DNA from: Cytophagaceae bacterium
GTDB lineage: Bacteria; Bacteroidota; Bacteroidia; Cytophagales; Spirosomataceae
Direction of reading: 5' to 3'
NCBI GenBank assembly: GCA_016722655.1
Contig: JADKIR010000004.1
Location: 2,046,001-2,110,000 of the forward strand
DNA length: 64,000 nucleotides
A program made the position numbers and the translations under genes. The notes beneath the pieces are model-generated. The model was not told the DNA's origin. It saw nothing but the letters and a program-made list of their open reading frames with translations, and did not search any database. Of this stretch, positions 16,877-25,801 are shown piece after piece (within the stretch, counting starts at the first letter, position 1; each line of letters opens with the position of its first letter).

Positions 16877-18517
16877 TTAAATCTTCCTTGCTGTATTAAT
16901 CACATTTACCCCGTTAAACCTGGCAGTACTACTTCCATGCGACACCGCACTTACCTGTTGGGGCTGACCTTTTCCATCGAAAAATGAGCCTCCCAGACGA
17001 AAATCCTTTTCATCACAGATTTTACTACAGCTGTTCCAAAACTCCTGTGTATTAGACTGATATGCCACATCTTTCAGCATTCCGGCTATTTTTCCCTCTT
17101 TAATTTCATAGAAAAGCTGACCGCCAAACTGAAAATTATATCGTTGCTGATCAATCGAAAACGAACCATCACCTATGATGTAAATGCCTTTTTCAACGTT
17201 TTTAATCATTTCATCCACACTTAAGGGAGACATGCCGGGTGCCAATGATACATTTGGCATACGTTGAAACTGCACGTTGGTCCAGTTATCGGCATAGCAG
17301 CAACCATGCGACTCGGTTTCTCCCAAAATATGCACCTGATCTCTGATGGCCTGATAGTTGACCAGTGTTCCGTCTTTTACCAGATCCCAACGTTTGGTTT
17401 TCACACCTTCGTCGTCCCAGCCTACAGCTCCGAGTGAACCTTCCTGAAGTTTATCAGCGAAAAGCGTCACTTCTTTAGAACCATACTGGAAATTTTTCGA
17501 CTGCCATTTATCTAATGTTGCAAAAGAAGTACCTGCAAAATTGGCTTCATAACCCAACACACGGTCAAGCTCTAATGGATGCCCCACTGACTCATGAATC
17601 GTGAGCCAAAGGTGAGAAGGATCCAACACGAGGTCGTATTTTCCGGCCTCTACTGACTTGGCTGAAAGCTTTTCTTTGGTTTGATGTGATGCTGCAATCA
17701 CGTCTTCGAGCATATCATAACCTTTGTTGTATCGGGTGGTGATACCGGTAATTTTATCCGAAGGATCGATGCTCAAATACTCATATCCCATACCCATAGG
17801 GGCACTCAGCGACTGACGTGTCTCAAACTTTCCGCTTTTTGGGTCGATACAAGTAACATTAAATACCGGCCAGATTCGGTGAACGTCCTGGTCGATATAC
17901 GATCCGTCGGAACTTGCGAAATATTTCTGCTCGTTGACCATAAACAAGAAGGAGTTTACATAATTGGCTCCGTTTTTCATGGCAGCGTCATTAACCCCCA
18001 GCAATAAATCCACTTTTTCCTGAATCGGCACTTCAAAGGCATTCCTGCTAATCGGGGCTTTCCAACTTACTTCGCCGTAACCTTTTTGAGGAGCTAGCAC
18101 CACCGGGTTTTTAAGTAGTTTTGCATTGGCTTTCGCAATGGCTACGGCTTCTTCGGCTGCTTTTGCAGTGTCGGTCTCAGATTTGGCATCCACCACGGCA
18201 GCAAAGCCCCAGCAACCGTCGGCGATTACTCGTACCCCTACGCCATACGACTCGGTGTTGACGATGTTCTGCACTTTGTCTTCACGGGTTACCACATACT
18301 GGTTGAGGTATCGGCCAATTCGCACGTCGGTGTAAGAGGCACCTTTGGCTTTGGCGGCATTGAGGGCGGCGTCAGCGAGTCGTTTTTTTACTGCTATATC
18401 CACTCCTCCATTGAGCAGGGCTTCCTGGCTTACATTTCGGCCAAAGACCGGGATATTGGGCAACATAGCGGCTCCCAATCCCATCCCTGATAATTGTAGA
18501 AAATCTCTTCTTCTCAA
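16877..18517 (-). CDS. TldD family zinc metalloprotease with Tat signal
   Basis: The 546-residue protein begins with MRRRDFLQLSGMGLG, a twin-arginine-type signal peptide, so it is probably exported folded. The catalytic zinc motif HESVGHPLELDR (HExxxH, near residue 305) is that of TldD. Other family blocks are YTDVRIGRY near residue 64, ESYGVGVRVIADGCWGF, and YIIGDGSFSIDQQRYNFQFG near the end. Cytosolic E. coli TldD lacks such a signal and is about 480 residues long, so this is the longer Bacteroidota form. It is the first gene of a pair with the PmbA-like gene. It probably forms a narrow-access heterodimeric peptidase; the natural substrate is unknown. Confidence 0.9.
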   Translation of the reverse strand: MRRRDFLQLSGMGLGAAMLPNIPVFGRNVSQEALLNGGVDIAVKKRLADAALNAAKAKGASYTDVRIGRYLNQYVVTREDKVQNIVNTESYGVGVRVIADGCWGFAAVVDAKSETDTAKAAEEAVAIAKANAKLLKNPVVLAPQKGYGEVSWKAPISRNAFEVPIQEKVDLLLGVNDAAMKNGANYVNSFLFMVNEQKYFASSDGSYIDQDVHRIWPVFNVTCIDPKSGKFETRQSLSAPMGMGYEYLSIDPSDKITGITTRYNKGYDMLEDVIAASHQTKEKLSAKSVEAGKYDLVLDPSHLWLTIHESVGHPLELDRVLGYEANFAGTSFATLDKWQSKNFQYGSKEVTLFADKLQEGSLGAVGWDDEGVKTKRWDLVKDGTLVNYQAIRDQVHILGETESHGCCYADNWTNVQFQRMPNVSLAPGMSPLSVDEMIKNVEKGIYIIGDGSFSIDQQRYNFQFGGQLFYEIKEGKIAGMLKDVAYQSNTQEFWNSCSKICDEKDFRLGGSFFDGKGQPQQVSAVSHGSSTARFNGVNVINTARKI

Positions 18518-18933
18518 GGTAAATAGTTTTTAAGATTAGTGTTAAAAAAGTAAATAGCTCCGGGATATCAGATACGATTTATCATTTCTTAAGAAACCAG
18601 GAATTTAAAATTTCTTTGAAATAACCGGGTAAAAGGATAATACGTCTTTGATTCCTGAAAGTAAATATATTTAAACAGAAAGATGATACAATACCTCTGG
18701 AGGTTGTAAAATGACAAATGGATAATTTGGAGGGGTGGATGGCAGAGAATTAAGAAATTTTATGATTTTGAATTGACTTATTTTTTAAATTTATTCTAAA
18801 AAACTATATCAACTACAATTGCTATACCTTGAAATAAGTGCAATGATGAAAATTTATTTAAAAAACAAAATAAACCCTTCGGGTGGAAATTTCCGCTCGT
18901 AAATGGGTTAAAATGGAAAATTTCAGGCTTTTC
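18518..18933. other. Non-coding gap between tldD and the small membrane protein gene
   Basis: A/T-rich 416-base stretch. It should hold the tldD promoter on the minus strand, but I see no clear -33/-7 pair. Near 18867-18905 the minus strand can form nested short stems (AACCC/GGGTT and GGAAA/TTTCC) followed by TTTATTTTGTTTTTT, a possible terminator for the small gene at 18934. No coding sequence is supported. Confidence 0.45.
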
Positions 18934-19068
18934 TCAGCTTTCCTTTTTCTTGCCTCCAAACATAAATATCAATACAGCGGCTACAAGACCAATACATACC
19001 AGGCCAAAAACTGCCAACATGAAAATTCCGTTACCGTAAGAAACCAGAGGAATAAAACTTTTAATCAT
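18934..19068 (-). CDS. Small single-span membrane protein, 44 residues
   Basis: A short frame beginning MIKSFIPLVSYGNGIFMLAV, with one hydrophobic helix (residues about 14-37) and ending in the polybasic tail GGKKKES. The start is preceded on the minus strand by an A-rich AAATAAGTA leader typical of Bacteroidota. The short protein has a Gly/Ala/Val-rich helix and a Lys-rich C-terminus, predicting the C-terminus in the cytosol by the positive-inside rule. A possible hairpin terminator follows the stop. I do not recognise a named family and give no function. Short length makes this less certain than the larger genes, but topology and codon pattern look genuine. Confidence 0.6.
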   Translation of the reverse strand: MIKSFIPLVSYGNGIFMLAVFGLVCIGLVAAVLIFMFGGKKKES

Positions 19069-19207
19069 TACTTATTTGTTTTTAAAACATAAAGCTATAA
19101 GGTAAAAAGACAAAATTTAATGACTTTTGTCACATTGACCATGAAGCTATTAAGAGTTGTATTTTTTAGTTTTTAAAAAAAAAGGAAATGGGATTTCTGA
19201 AATTGCC

Positions 19208-19432
19208 TCAAAGAGGTAAAACTGAATCTTCGTATTGTTTTTTTAGTATTTTTAAGCAATTAATACAAATACACTCATAACCTCCTATTTGAGTATTTAA
19301 AGTGTTTTTTATGAATAAAAGCGTCTCCTCGTTGAGATTGACTTTCATGCAGTCGCACTTTTGAATACTGTTTACCTTACAAACAAAAGACTCGCCACAT
19401 AAAGGGCATGTTTCTGCCGCATGTTTTTCCAT
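19208..19432 (-). CDS. Cysteine-rich CWC family protein
   Basis: The 74-residue protein contains CPLCGESFVC near the N-terminus, KCDCMKV in the middle and YECICINCLKIL near the end, the paired-Cys spacing of the Cys_rich_CWC family. It is probably a small zinc-binding cytosolic protein. It lies 60 bases downstream of the BtuG-like gene on the same strand, but a terminator-like hairpin separates them, so it may be only partly expressed from the cobalamin operon. The family has no established biochemical function. Confidence 0.82.
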   Translation of the reverse strand: MEKHAAETCPLCGESFVCKVNSIQKCDCMKVNLNEETLLFIKNTLNTQIGGYECICINCLKILKKQYEDSVLPL

Positions 19433-19445
19433 TCCTTTTATTTTT

Positions 19446-19483
19446 TAAAAAATCCGAAAATGCCATTTTTGACATTCCCGGAT
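19446..19483 (-). terminator. Intrinsic terminator after the cobalamin uptake operon
   Basis: On the minus strand ATCCG...CGGAT closes a longer stem with GU pairs and an AAAAA loop, followed by six T. It sits directly after the BtuG-like stop (19493) and before the CWC gene. Confidence 0.72.
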
Positions 19484-19492
19484 GTTATATTT

Positions 19493-20590
19493 TTATTTTT
19501 TGAAGAAAAACTTACCGGGTGCTATCTCTGCCTTTACTGAATCGATGAGAGAGCCGTCGGATTTAAAGCGAAATACATAGCCGGCTTGTTTAAAAGATGG
19601 CACCAAACCTGCGTAAATATTGCCGGTTTGTGGGTCAACGGCCATGCCACCACCAAAAAGCCGGTTAATAAACGGTGTCTTTGCTTCGACAGCAGTGGCA
19701 GAAGTTTTAAATGCATACGTTTCTCCTTTTTGTTTCCAGCCATCGGCAGCATCATAAAAGGAATGAGTAAAATAAATGGTATTTTTATCGGCACTCATCA
19801 CAAATGAACCCGGTGATTTTGCCGAATTGGAAGACGTAATTTTAATTTTACCATCTACAGATTTACTGCTGGTGTTGATTTTTTGAAGTTCATTCCCTGC
19901 AAAAACCCAAAGTTGTCCACCGGCATCAGCACCGATGATTTCAGGGTTAAGGCCAACAGGAATGATCTGTTTCACAGCATCAGTGTTTACATCGATAACC
20001 GAAATGGTATTTTTTACTGATCCGCTATTCCCAACAAATACTTCATTTCCTACGATCTGCATGGATTCGGCTCCATTTTCTACCGCTATTTTTTTTGTAA
20101 TTTTATTAGTAACTAAATCCAAAACCGCTACATATCCAGGATTTTTGAAAAAATTAGAATAATCACCTGTGGCATCCCACGCACTGATATAGGCTTTAGT
20201 TTCTGAAACCTTGAGCACATTTCTTGGGTTTTCAATCTCAGTGGAAGGAATAGTGGCTAAACTTTTTAAAGTATGAGCATTTACAATTTCCAACAAATCT
20301 TTTCCAGCCGTAGAATTATCCACCAATATTATTCCTTTATCGTTTACTTCGGTATAACCACTAATTCCTCCCGTTAAAGCTCTCAGGTTTTCTTTTTGGA
20401 AAATATCTGTCATAACAGATTGTCCGGTTCTTTGTAAATGACTCAGGGTGCCATTGTTGTCGGTAAAATTTCCGGCGTTAATCACAATCACTCCGCTGTC
20501 ATAAGGTTGTGGTGTTTCAGGATCAGTTTTTTCACATGAAATTAAAATGCTCACTGAAAGCAAAGAAAATAGTAAGGTATTGATTTTCAT
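19493..20590 (-). CDS. BtuG-like surface cobalamin-binding beta-propeller lipoprotein (YncE/DUF5074 type)
   Basis: A 365-residue lipoprotein (lipobox LISC, Cys 19). After the anchor it has repeated beta-propeller blades with the pattern KVSETKAYISAWD, MQIVGNEVFVGNSG and SADKNTIYFTHS, as in YncE-type seven-bladed propellers. It lies 8 bases downstream of a BtuB-like TonB receptor, both under a cobalamin riboswitch. In Bacteroides, BtuG is a propeller lipoprotein that sits on BtuB and captures vitamin B12 at the surface. The same gene order and riboswitch make a BtuG-like role the best reading here. The functional assignment is from context and fold; specific B12-binding residues were not identified. 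Confidence 0.8.
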   Translation of the reverse strand: MKINTLLFSLLSVSILISCEKTDPETPQPYDSGVIVINAGNFTDNNGTLSHLQRTGQSVMTDIFQKENLRALTGGISGYTEVNDKGIILVDNSTAGKDLLEIVNAHTLKSLATIPSTEIENPRNVLKVSETKAYISAWDATGDYSNFFKNPGYVAVLDLVTNKITKKIAVENGAESMQIVGNEVFVGNSGSVKNTISVIDVNTDAVKQIIPVGLNPEIIGADAGGQLWVFAGNELQKINTSSKSVDGKIKITSSNSAKSPGSFVMSADKNTIYFTHSFYDAADGWKQKGETYAFKTSATAVEAKTPFINRLFGGGMAVDPQTGNIYAGLVPSFKQAGYVFRFKSDGSLIDSVKAEIAPGKFFFKK

Positions 20591-20598
20591 ATATTTAG

Positions 20599-22542
20599 TT
20601 ATTTTTTCTGATTAAAAATGAAAATGACATTAAGCGAAACCGATCTCATCGGCATCGCATTTTTTTTCATATTGGGATACAAAGTGTTACTCAGGTTATT
20701 GCCTTGCAACTGTGTATGAATACTATTTTGTCTGATTTTTAATTTATAAGAAATCCAACCATTCAACAGGTAATAAGGCGGGAATGGCTTACCACTGTGG
20801 TCAAATGTGATGAAACGACTGGAATTAAACATCTGCTGGGCAGTAACAGACCAAGCACTTTTTGTGAGCGAAAGCGTATTGCTCATGCTATGCCTGGGCA
20901 CGTAAATCAATTGTTTACCCAGAATATCTTCTGTATATGGACCATAAGCTTTTTGTTGAGAAGAGTGTGTGAGGGCATATTGGAATTGGCAATTTATTTC
21001 AGTTTTTTGCAAAATCAGTTTTGTACTGGTTTCAATTTCAATCCCTTTTGCGAGTACCTGTTGCAGGTTTTCGACCCTATAGTTTTTGCCAGGATTCCAG
21101 TATGTCCAGTTGTCAATCAGGTTATGAAAAACAGAAACTCCATATTGCTGATGGAAGATTTCAGAAGTCCTTCTTTTCCAGATCAATCCGATTTCTTTGT
21201 TAAAACCCACCTCAGGTTTCAAATCGGGGTTGCCCAGATTGACCCAATATCTTTCGTTTAAAGTGGGCACCCGGTAGCTGTATGCCAGATTGCCACTGAG
21301 GTTAATCCGGTCAGTTTTTCCATCAAAAATCCTGTAGTCGATACCGAGAGAAGGGGTAAATGGTGGATTAAAGCCTTGTACCAAAGCCTGCCGCATGTTT
21401 AAGGAGGTCGTTAACCGCTGACTATACTGATAACGGAGCAAGGCATAAAAATCAGCCCGGTTTTCAGAAATTTGATTTCCGCCATAGCCATCTACTTTTG
21501 CTGCATAATGCACAAATTCTCCTCCAATTTTTAGATTGGTGCCTCTGTCACAGCTTTTTATCCAGGAAAAATCGTGTTCTGTTCTGAAAATGTACCTGTC
21601 AATGTCAGTGTGGCTGGGATTTTGATTTTCTGCCTTTCCATAGTCCATCACATCGCTGATATAGGCCGCTCGAAAAAGCGTTTTTCCCAGATTATAAGCC
21701 AAAACCACTTTGTCAGATCTGCTATCGGTAATTTCTCTCAAGGGGATATTTCCCGGTTGAATGGTCACATTATTGTCAGAAAGCCAGAGATTTAGGCTCA
21801 ACATGTTTCCGTTATTTTTCATCGCAAAAAAATCCTGAACAAAACCTATTTGATGGGTAGTGGTTGGTTCAACCTGATACTGCCGGCCTCTTCGGTCACT
21901 GATGGGCCCTGTCCCGAAATTGTTCTTATTGTTTGAACCATAAAACAGGGTTTTACCTGAAAATTTCCAATTTGGATTTTCCTTAAAAAATCTCAGTCCT
22001 GTTTGTGCAGCAAAGTTTTCTGAGCTTTCAGCACTCACTCCGGTTATGGCCTGAATACCTTTTTGATTAAATTTTGGTACAGATCGGAGCAAAATACTCC
22101 CGCCCACGGCATCGGTACCTACGCAACTGGCAGCAGAGCCATACTGAATGCTCATTTCATCAAATCCGGTCATAGGTAAGGTGGAAAAATCGGAAAGACC
22201 CACAGATGGAGAGTTTACATTGACCCCATTCCAAATTACTGCGGTGTGACTTGGAGAGGTACCTCTAAAAGAAATAGTTGCTAACTGACCTGCTCCATAG
22301 CTTTTAAAGGCAATTGGTGATTGAAATTGCAGGAAATTGGAAAGATTGGTGAATTGGTTTTGAGCAAATTGTGCTGAATCCACAGTACGTACTTTCTGAC
22401 CCGTCATAAACCTTTCGGGTCTTATGGCCGTGATCGTAACTTCACATAAAGTCTGTTCTTTTTGGGCAAAAGTATAGCTTAAGGTAGCAAAAAATACCCC
22501 TGTCAGCATTACAATGCGTGCAAAAAATTCACGCCTATCCAT
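20599..22542 (-). CDS. btuB: BtuB-like TonB-dependent cobalamin receptor
   Basis: An outer-membrane TonB-dependent transporter of about 647 residues from MDRREFFARIV. A signal peptide ends near YTFAQ. The plug domain follows, with FRGTSPSHTAVIWNGVNVNSPSVG and MSIQYGSAASCVGTDAVGGSILL, then a 22-strand barrel with a typical C-terminal strand ending in Phe-Ile-Phe-Asn-Gln-Lys-Lys. Among TonB receptors this short form without a carboxypeptidase-like N-terminal domain is the BtuB/vitamin B12 type. A cobalamin riboswitch lies about 70 bases upstream and a BtuG-like gene follows immediately. An upstream ATG (22578) is in frame but would precede the signal peptide with 12 odd residues, so 22542 was chosen. 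Confidence 0.88.
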   Translation of the reverse strand: MDRREFFARIVMLTGVFFATLSYTFAQKEQTLCEVTITAIRPERFMTGQKVRTVDSAQFAQNQFTNLSNFLQFQSPIAFKSYGAGQLATISFRGTSPSHTAVIWNGVNVNSPSVGLSDFSTLPMTGFDEMSIQYGSAASCVGTDAVGGSILLRSVPKFNQKGIQAITGVSAESSENFAAQTGLRFFKENPNWKFSGKTLFYGSNNKNNFGTGPISDRRGRQYQVEPTTTHQIGFVQDFFAMKNNGNMLSLNLWLSDNNVTIQPGNIPLREITDSRSDKVVLAYNLGKTLFRAAYISDVMDYGKAENQNPSHTDIDRYIFRTEHDFSWIKSCDRGTNLKIGGEFVHYAAKVDGYGGNQISENRADFYALLRYQYSQRLTTSLNMRQALVQGFNPPFTPSLGIDYRIFDGKTDRINLSGNLAYSYRVPTLNERYWVNLGNPDLKPEVGFNKEIGLIWKRRTSEIFHQQYGVSVFHNLIDNWTYWNPGKNYRVENLQQVLAKGIEIETSTKLILQKTEINCQFQYALTHSSQQKAYGPYTEDILGKQLIYVPRHSMSNTLSLTKSAWSVTAQQMFNSSRFITFDHSGKPFPPYYLLNGWISYKLKIRQNSIHTQLQGNNLSNTLYPNMKKNAMPMRSVSLNVIFIFNQKK

Positions 22543-22610
22543 CAATAAAAAAAAATTGAAAATGTCCGCCGGTCTCATCCTCCGTAAGAAATCAGCATAA
22601 AATTGTTTAT

Positions 22611-22800
22611 GGTAGGTCTCCTGACTCGTTTCTTGTTTTCACACCTTCCCGCCATATTTTTGATGACAGTGGTAAAGCAGATTGAAAACAAACAAATGAA
22701 ACTTACAGTTGCGGGGACAGTTCCCGATTTCAACGGGATTCCCTATTAAGCAAGCAGATAAATGAGCTATCCGTATGCACCACAAACTTGGCTCAAAGGT
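22611..22800 (-). promoter_or_regulatory. Cobalamin (adenosylcobalamin-type) riboswitch
   Basis: Read on the minus strand, the leader shows, in order: GGTGCATACGG, AATAGGGAATCC, the B12-box-like GAACTGTCCCCGCAACTGTAA, CCACTG, GGGAAGGTG, and the closing GAGTCAGGAGACC. These are the conserved blocks of the cobalamin riboswitch aptamer. It lies directly upstream of the btuB-like gene and should lower expression of the uptake operon when cobalamin is plentiful. Confidence 0.96.
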
Positions 22801-23198
22801 AGGTGAGTGTTTCAAAAATACAAATATTCATTATCATTTTTTGTAGAATAATTAACTGATTTTTATCAGAAAATATATTAAAAAACTGATTATCAGACAT
22901 TAAACATTCCGACAAACCTGCAAAAGTAAAATTTGGGAGAGCCTACTTATTTTTGGGATTGAAAATCATTCAGGTTGATCAAAGGCCAAAAATTCAGGAT
23001 TTCTATATTTTATCTCTTGAGAATTAGCCTGCCTTTTTTTCTCAATGGTATCCAAGTTAAATAGAAACATTTTTTGAACTAATATTTTTTATGGTACTAA
23101 TAAATAAGAAAAACTGCTCTTAAAATATTCATTCAAAATACATTAAAGTATTTATTGCAGAGAATCTGTAAATTTAAAAAGCATTGAAAAGTTTTTTT

Positions 23199-23217
23199 AT
23201 TTAAAATAATTCTAAAT
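23199..23217. promoter_or_regulatory. Putative Fur/PerR-type operator, site 1
   Basis: ATTTAAAAT-A-ATTCTAAAT, a 9-1-9 inverted repeat with 8 of 9 positions matched. Its inner TTAAAATAATTCTAA has the 7-1-7 layout of Fur-family boxes. It lies 90 bases before the FecA-like receptor gene. Confidence 0.6.
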
Positions 23218-23230
23218 AAAAGTTATTATT

Positions 23231-23249
23231 ATTTGGAATGATTCTAAAG
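23231..23249. promoter_or_regulatory. Putative Fur/PerR-type operator, site 2
   Basis: ATTTGGAAT-G-ATTCTAAAG, a second 9-1-9 inverted repeat of the same type, 32 bases centre to centre from site 1, about three helical turns. Confidence 0.6.
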
Positions 23250-23269
23250 AGAGCTTAATTTTGGGCTTT

Positions 23270-23288
23270 ATTTATAATAAGTCTAAAC
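23270..23288. promoter_or_regulatory. Putative Fur/PerR-type operator, site 3
   Basis: ATTTATAAT-A-AGTCTAAAC, 18 bases before the start codon at 23307. An almost identical 19-base element precedes the next receptor gene (25780-25798), which strengthens the case for a shared regulator. Confidence 0.6.
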
Positions 23289-23306
23289 CTAAATTAAGAT
23301 TTTCGA

Positions 23307-25733
23307 ATGATTTCAAGGATTTTTACTATTTCAATATTATTCCTATTTAGCATTACAGTTTATGGACAGAAAGCTGCATTGGTTGGTAAGGTGACTGATA
23401 AAACAGGCGAGCTTCTTATAGGGGCTAATGTTAAGCTAAAAGGAACTGTAAGGGGAGTTCAGACCAATACCGATGGTGAATATGTAATTAAGGGATTAAA
23501 CGCAGGAGAATATACCATTGTGGTTTCACTTGTTGGCCTTAAAACTAAAGAATTGTCACTTTCAATTAAGGAAGCAGAGCTTAAAACTCTTGATTTTGTA
23601 CTTGAAAATGACACATATACATTAAAAGATGTTCAAATCGTAGCGAGCAGGGGAGTAAGAGGAAATGAGCATTTGGCCGAAATAGAAGGTTATTCTATCA
23701 ATGCTACCAAAAAAAATGAGGTAATCAAGCTTGAAAATATTAATGCCAATCTGGCGATGAATAATAGCCGGCAGATTTTTAGTCGTACACCGGGTATTTC
23801 GGTTTGGGAAAACGATGGATCAGGTATTCAATTGGGCGTGGCCTCACGTGGCTTAAGTCCCAACCGATCATGGGAATTTAACGTCAGGATGAATGGCTTT
23901 GACATCACCCCTGACCCTATGGGATATCCTGAGGCGTATTATACTCCACCAATGGAGGTAGTTGATAGAATTGAAATAGTGCGTGGAGCGTCTTCTTTGC
24001 AATATGGTCCGCAATTTGGGGGACTTATGAATTTCGTACTTCGTAAACCTGATATTTCTACCCGAATTACATTGGAATCTCAAAACACAGTCGGAAGCAA
24101 TGGACTGTTCAGTACATTTAATTATATAGGTGGAACCGAAGGTCGCCTTAGCTACACTGCTTACTATCAGAAGCGTTTTGGAGATGGATGGCGAGAAAAT
24201 AATTATTTTAACACTGACCATGCCCATGGAGAAGTGAGTTTTGCAGTCACAAATAAGTTAAAAATTGGGGCTGAAATTACCTACATGACCTACAAAAGTC
24301 AGCAGGCGGGTGGTCTGACAGATGCACAGTTTTCCCAGAATGCCCGTCAGAGTGTGCGAAGCCGAAACTGGTTCAGTACGCCATGGCTGGTTCCTTCGAT
24401 TTCGGCTGAGTATATTTTTAGTGACAAAACAAAATTGAGCTGGAAATCCTTCGGTGTAATTGCAGAAAGAAGTAGTGTAGGAATGGTCTCAGCTATTACT
24501 ACGGTTGACAATTTAACTTCTAATCGCCAAGTTGACAGGGATTTTTATAATAATATTGGCTCAGAACTTAGATTTATTACTGATTATAATTTTTTTGGGA
24601 AAAACAATTCCCTTGCAAGTGGGTTGCGGTATTATAACGGAAATATTGATCGCCAGCAGCAGGGAAAAGGTAGTACAGGAAAAGATATGAACTTCGAAAT
24701 TGAAGGCGATTTTCCCCGTGATTTAGATTTTAACAATATCAACAAAGCAGCATTTTTCGAAAACATTTTCAGGTTTTCCAATAAGTTTTTAATTACCGCC
24801 GGAGCAAGAGTTGAAAACATAAGCTCAACCATGAAGGGGCGTTTTAGCATGACAAATGGGCAGCCAAACAATCTTTCTCCTATTGATCGTAACCGCACAT
24901 TTTTGTTATTTGGAGGTGGTGTTGAATACCACTTGACTTCTCAAACGGAGTTCTATTCCAATATTTCACAGGCTTACAGACCCGTTATGATTTCTGATCT
25001 GACCCCACCTGCTACTACTGATATTATTGATGAAAATCTTCAGGATGCAAGGGGTTATAATTTTGATTTTGGATACAGAGGAAAAGCAGGAAATTATCTA
25101 AATTTTGACGTGGATTATTTCTTCGTTAATTACAATAATCGTATCGGTACCATCACCCAAACTAATTCAGCTAACCAACGATACCAATTTCGGACAAATT
25201 TGGGTCGCTCAGTTAGTAAGGGTTTTGAAGGATATATAGAATTTGACCCAATCACAGCATTTTTTAAGAAATCAAAATTGGGTTACATAAGTCTTTTTGC
25301 TTCTATTGCTTATATTGATGCTACTTACAAGGACTTTATGACCACTTCTGTGCTTAACGGACAGATTGTTGAGAGTAATTTGTCAGGAAAAAAAGTGGAA
25401 AATGCTCCCGGGAAAATAAATCGTTTCGGTGCAACTTACCATAAAAAAGGTTTTTCTGTAACCTGGCAACTTAGTGATATTGGAAAAGCATATTCCGATG
25501 CCACAAATACTGAAGTAGCCAATGCAGCCGCAACTACTGGTGTTATTCCTGCATATACGGTTCAGGATTTATCTGCAAGTCTGAAATTTGCAAAACATTA
25601 CAACATAAAAGGCGGAATAAATAATCTGACAGATGAAAGGTATTTTACCCGTCGTGCCGGTGGCTATCCTGGTCCCGGAATTTTGCCGGCAGATGGCCGC
25701 ACATTTTATGTTTCAGCCGGTATTAAATTTTAA
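23307..25733 (+). CDS. FecA-like TonB-dependent receptor
   Basis: The 808-residue protein has a signal peptide (to VYGQ), a carboxypeptidase-like regulatory domain (residues about 22-105, GKVTDKTGELLIGANVKLKG), a plug with ASRGLSPNRSWEFNVRMNG and RIEIVRGASSLQYGPQFGG, and a long beta-barrel ending in YVSAGIKF. The plug sequence with MGYPEAYYTPP closely resembles ferric-citrate (FecA-type) receptors. It moves an iron chelate, probably ferric dicitrate or a similar complex, across the outer membrane using TonB energy. Fur-like boxes upstream fit iron repression. The next receptor gene is 68 bases downstream and has its own upstream box. The substrate assignment is by similarity only. Confidence 0.88.
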   Translation: MISRIFTISILFLFSITVYGQKAALVGKVTDKTGELLIGANVKLKGTVRGVQTNTDGEYVIKGLNAGEYTIVVSLVGLKTKELSLSIKEAELKTLDFVLENDTYTLKDVQIVASRGVRGNEHLAEIEGYSINATKKNEVIKLENINANLAMNNSRQIFSRTPGISVWENDGSGIQLGVASRGLSPNRSWEFNVRMNGFDITPDPMGYPEAYYTPPMEVVDRIEIVRGASSLQYGPQFGGLMNFVLRKPDISTRITLESQNTVGSNGLFSTFNYIGGTEGRLSYTAYYQKRFGDGWRENNYFNTDHAHGEVSFAVTNKLKIGAEITYMTYKSQQAGGLTDAQFSQNARQSVRSRNWFSTPWLVPSISAEYIFSDKTKLSWKSFGVIAERSSVGMVSAITTVDNLTSNRQVDRDFYNNIGSELRFITDYNFFGKNNSLASGLRYYNGNIDRQQQGKGSTGKDMNFEIEGDFPRDLDFNNINKAAFFENIFRFSNKFLITAGARVENISSTMKGRFSMTNGQPNNLSPIDRNRTFLLFGGGVEYHLTSQTEFYSNISQAYRPVMISDLTPPATTDIIDENLQDARGYNFDFGYRGKAGNYLNFDVDYFFVNYNNRIGTITQTNSANQRYQFRTNLGRSVSKGFEGYIEFDPITAFFKKSKLGYISLFASIAYIDATYKDFMTTSVLNGQIVESNLSGKKVENAPGKINRFGATYHKKGFSVTWQLSDIGKAYSDATNTEVANAAATTGVIPAYTVQDLSASLKFAKHYNIKGGINNLTDERYFTRRAGGYPGPGILPADGRTFYVSAGIKF

Positions 25734-25779
25734 AAACAATAAGTGAATCAAAAGTATTCCCCTTCTTTTTTGTATATAT

Positions 25780-25798
25780 ATTTATAATTAGTCTAAAT
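25780..25798. promoter_or_regulatory. Putative Fur/PerR-type operator upstream of the second receptor
   Basis: ATTTATAAT-T-AGTCTAAAT, matching site 3 upstream of the first receptor at 17 of 19 positions. It ends only 3 bases before the ATG at 25802, so binding could block translation initiation or a leaderless transcript start. Confidence 0.6.
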
Positions 25799-25801
25799 AA
25801 A

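Noticed and set aside
18883..19092. 69-codon plus-strand frame in the gap after tldD
   Set aside because: The minus strand here encodes a small membrane protein with better topology; the plus frame is Lys/Asn-rich without features.
20797..21261. 154-codon frame on the plus strand inside the btuB-like gene
   Set aside because: It lies antisense to conserved receptor sequence and has no domain pattern.
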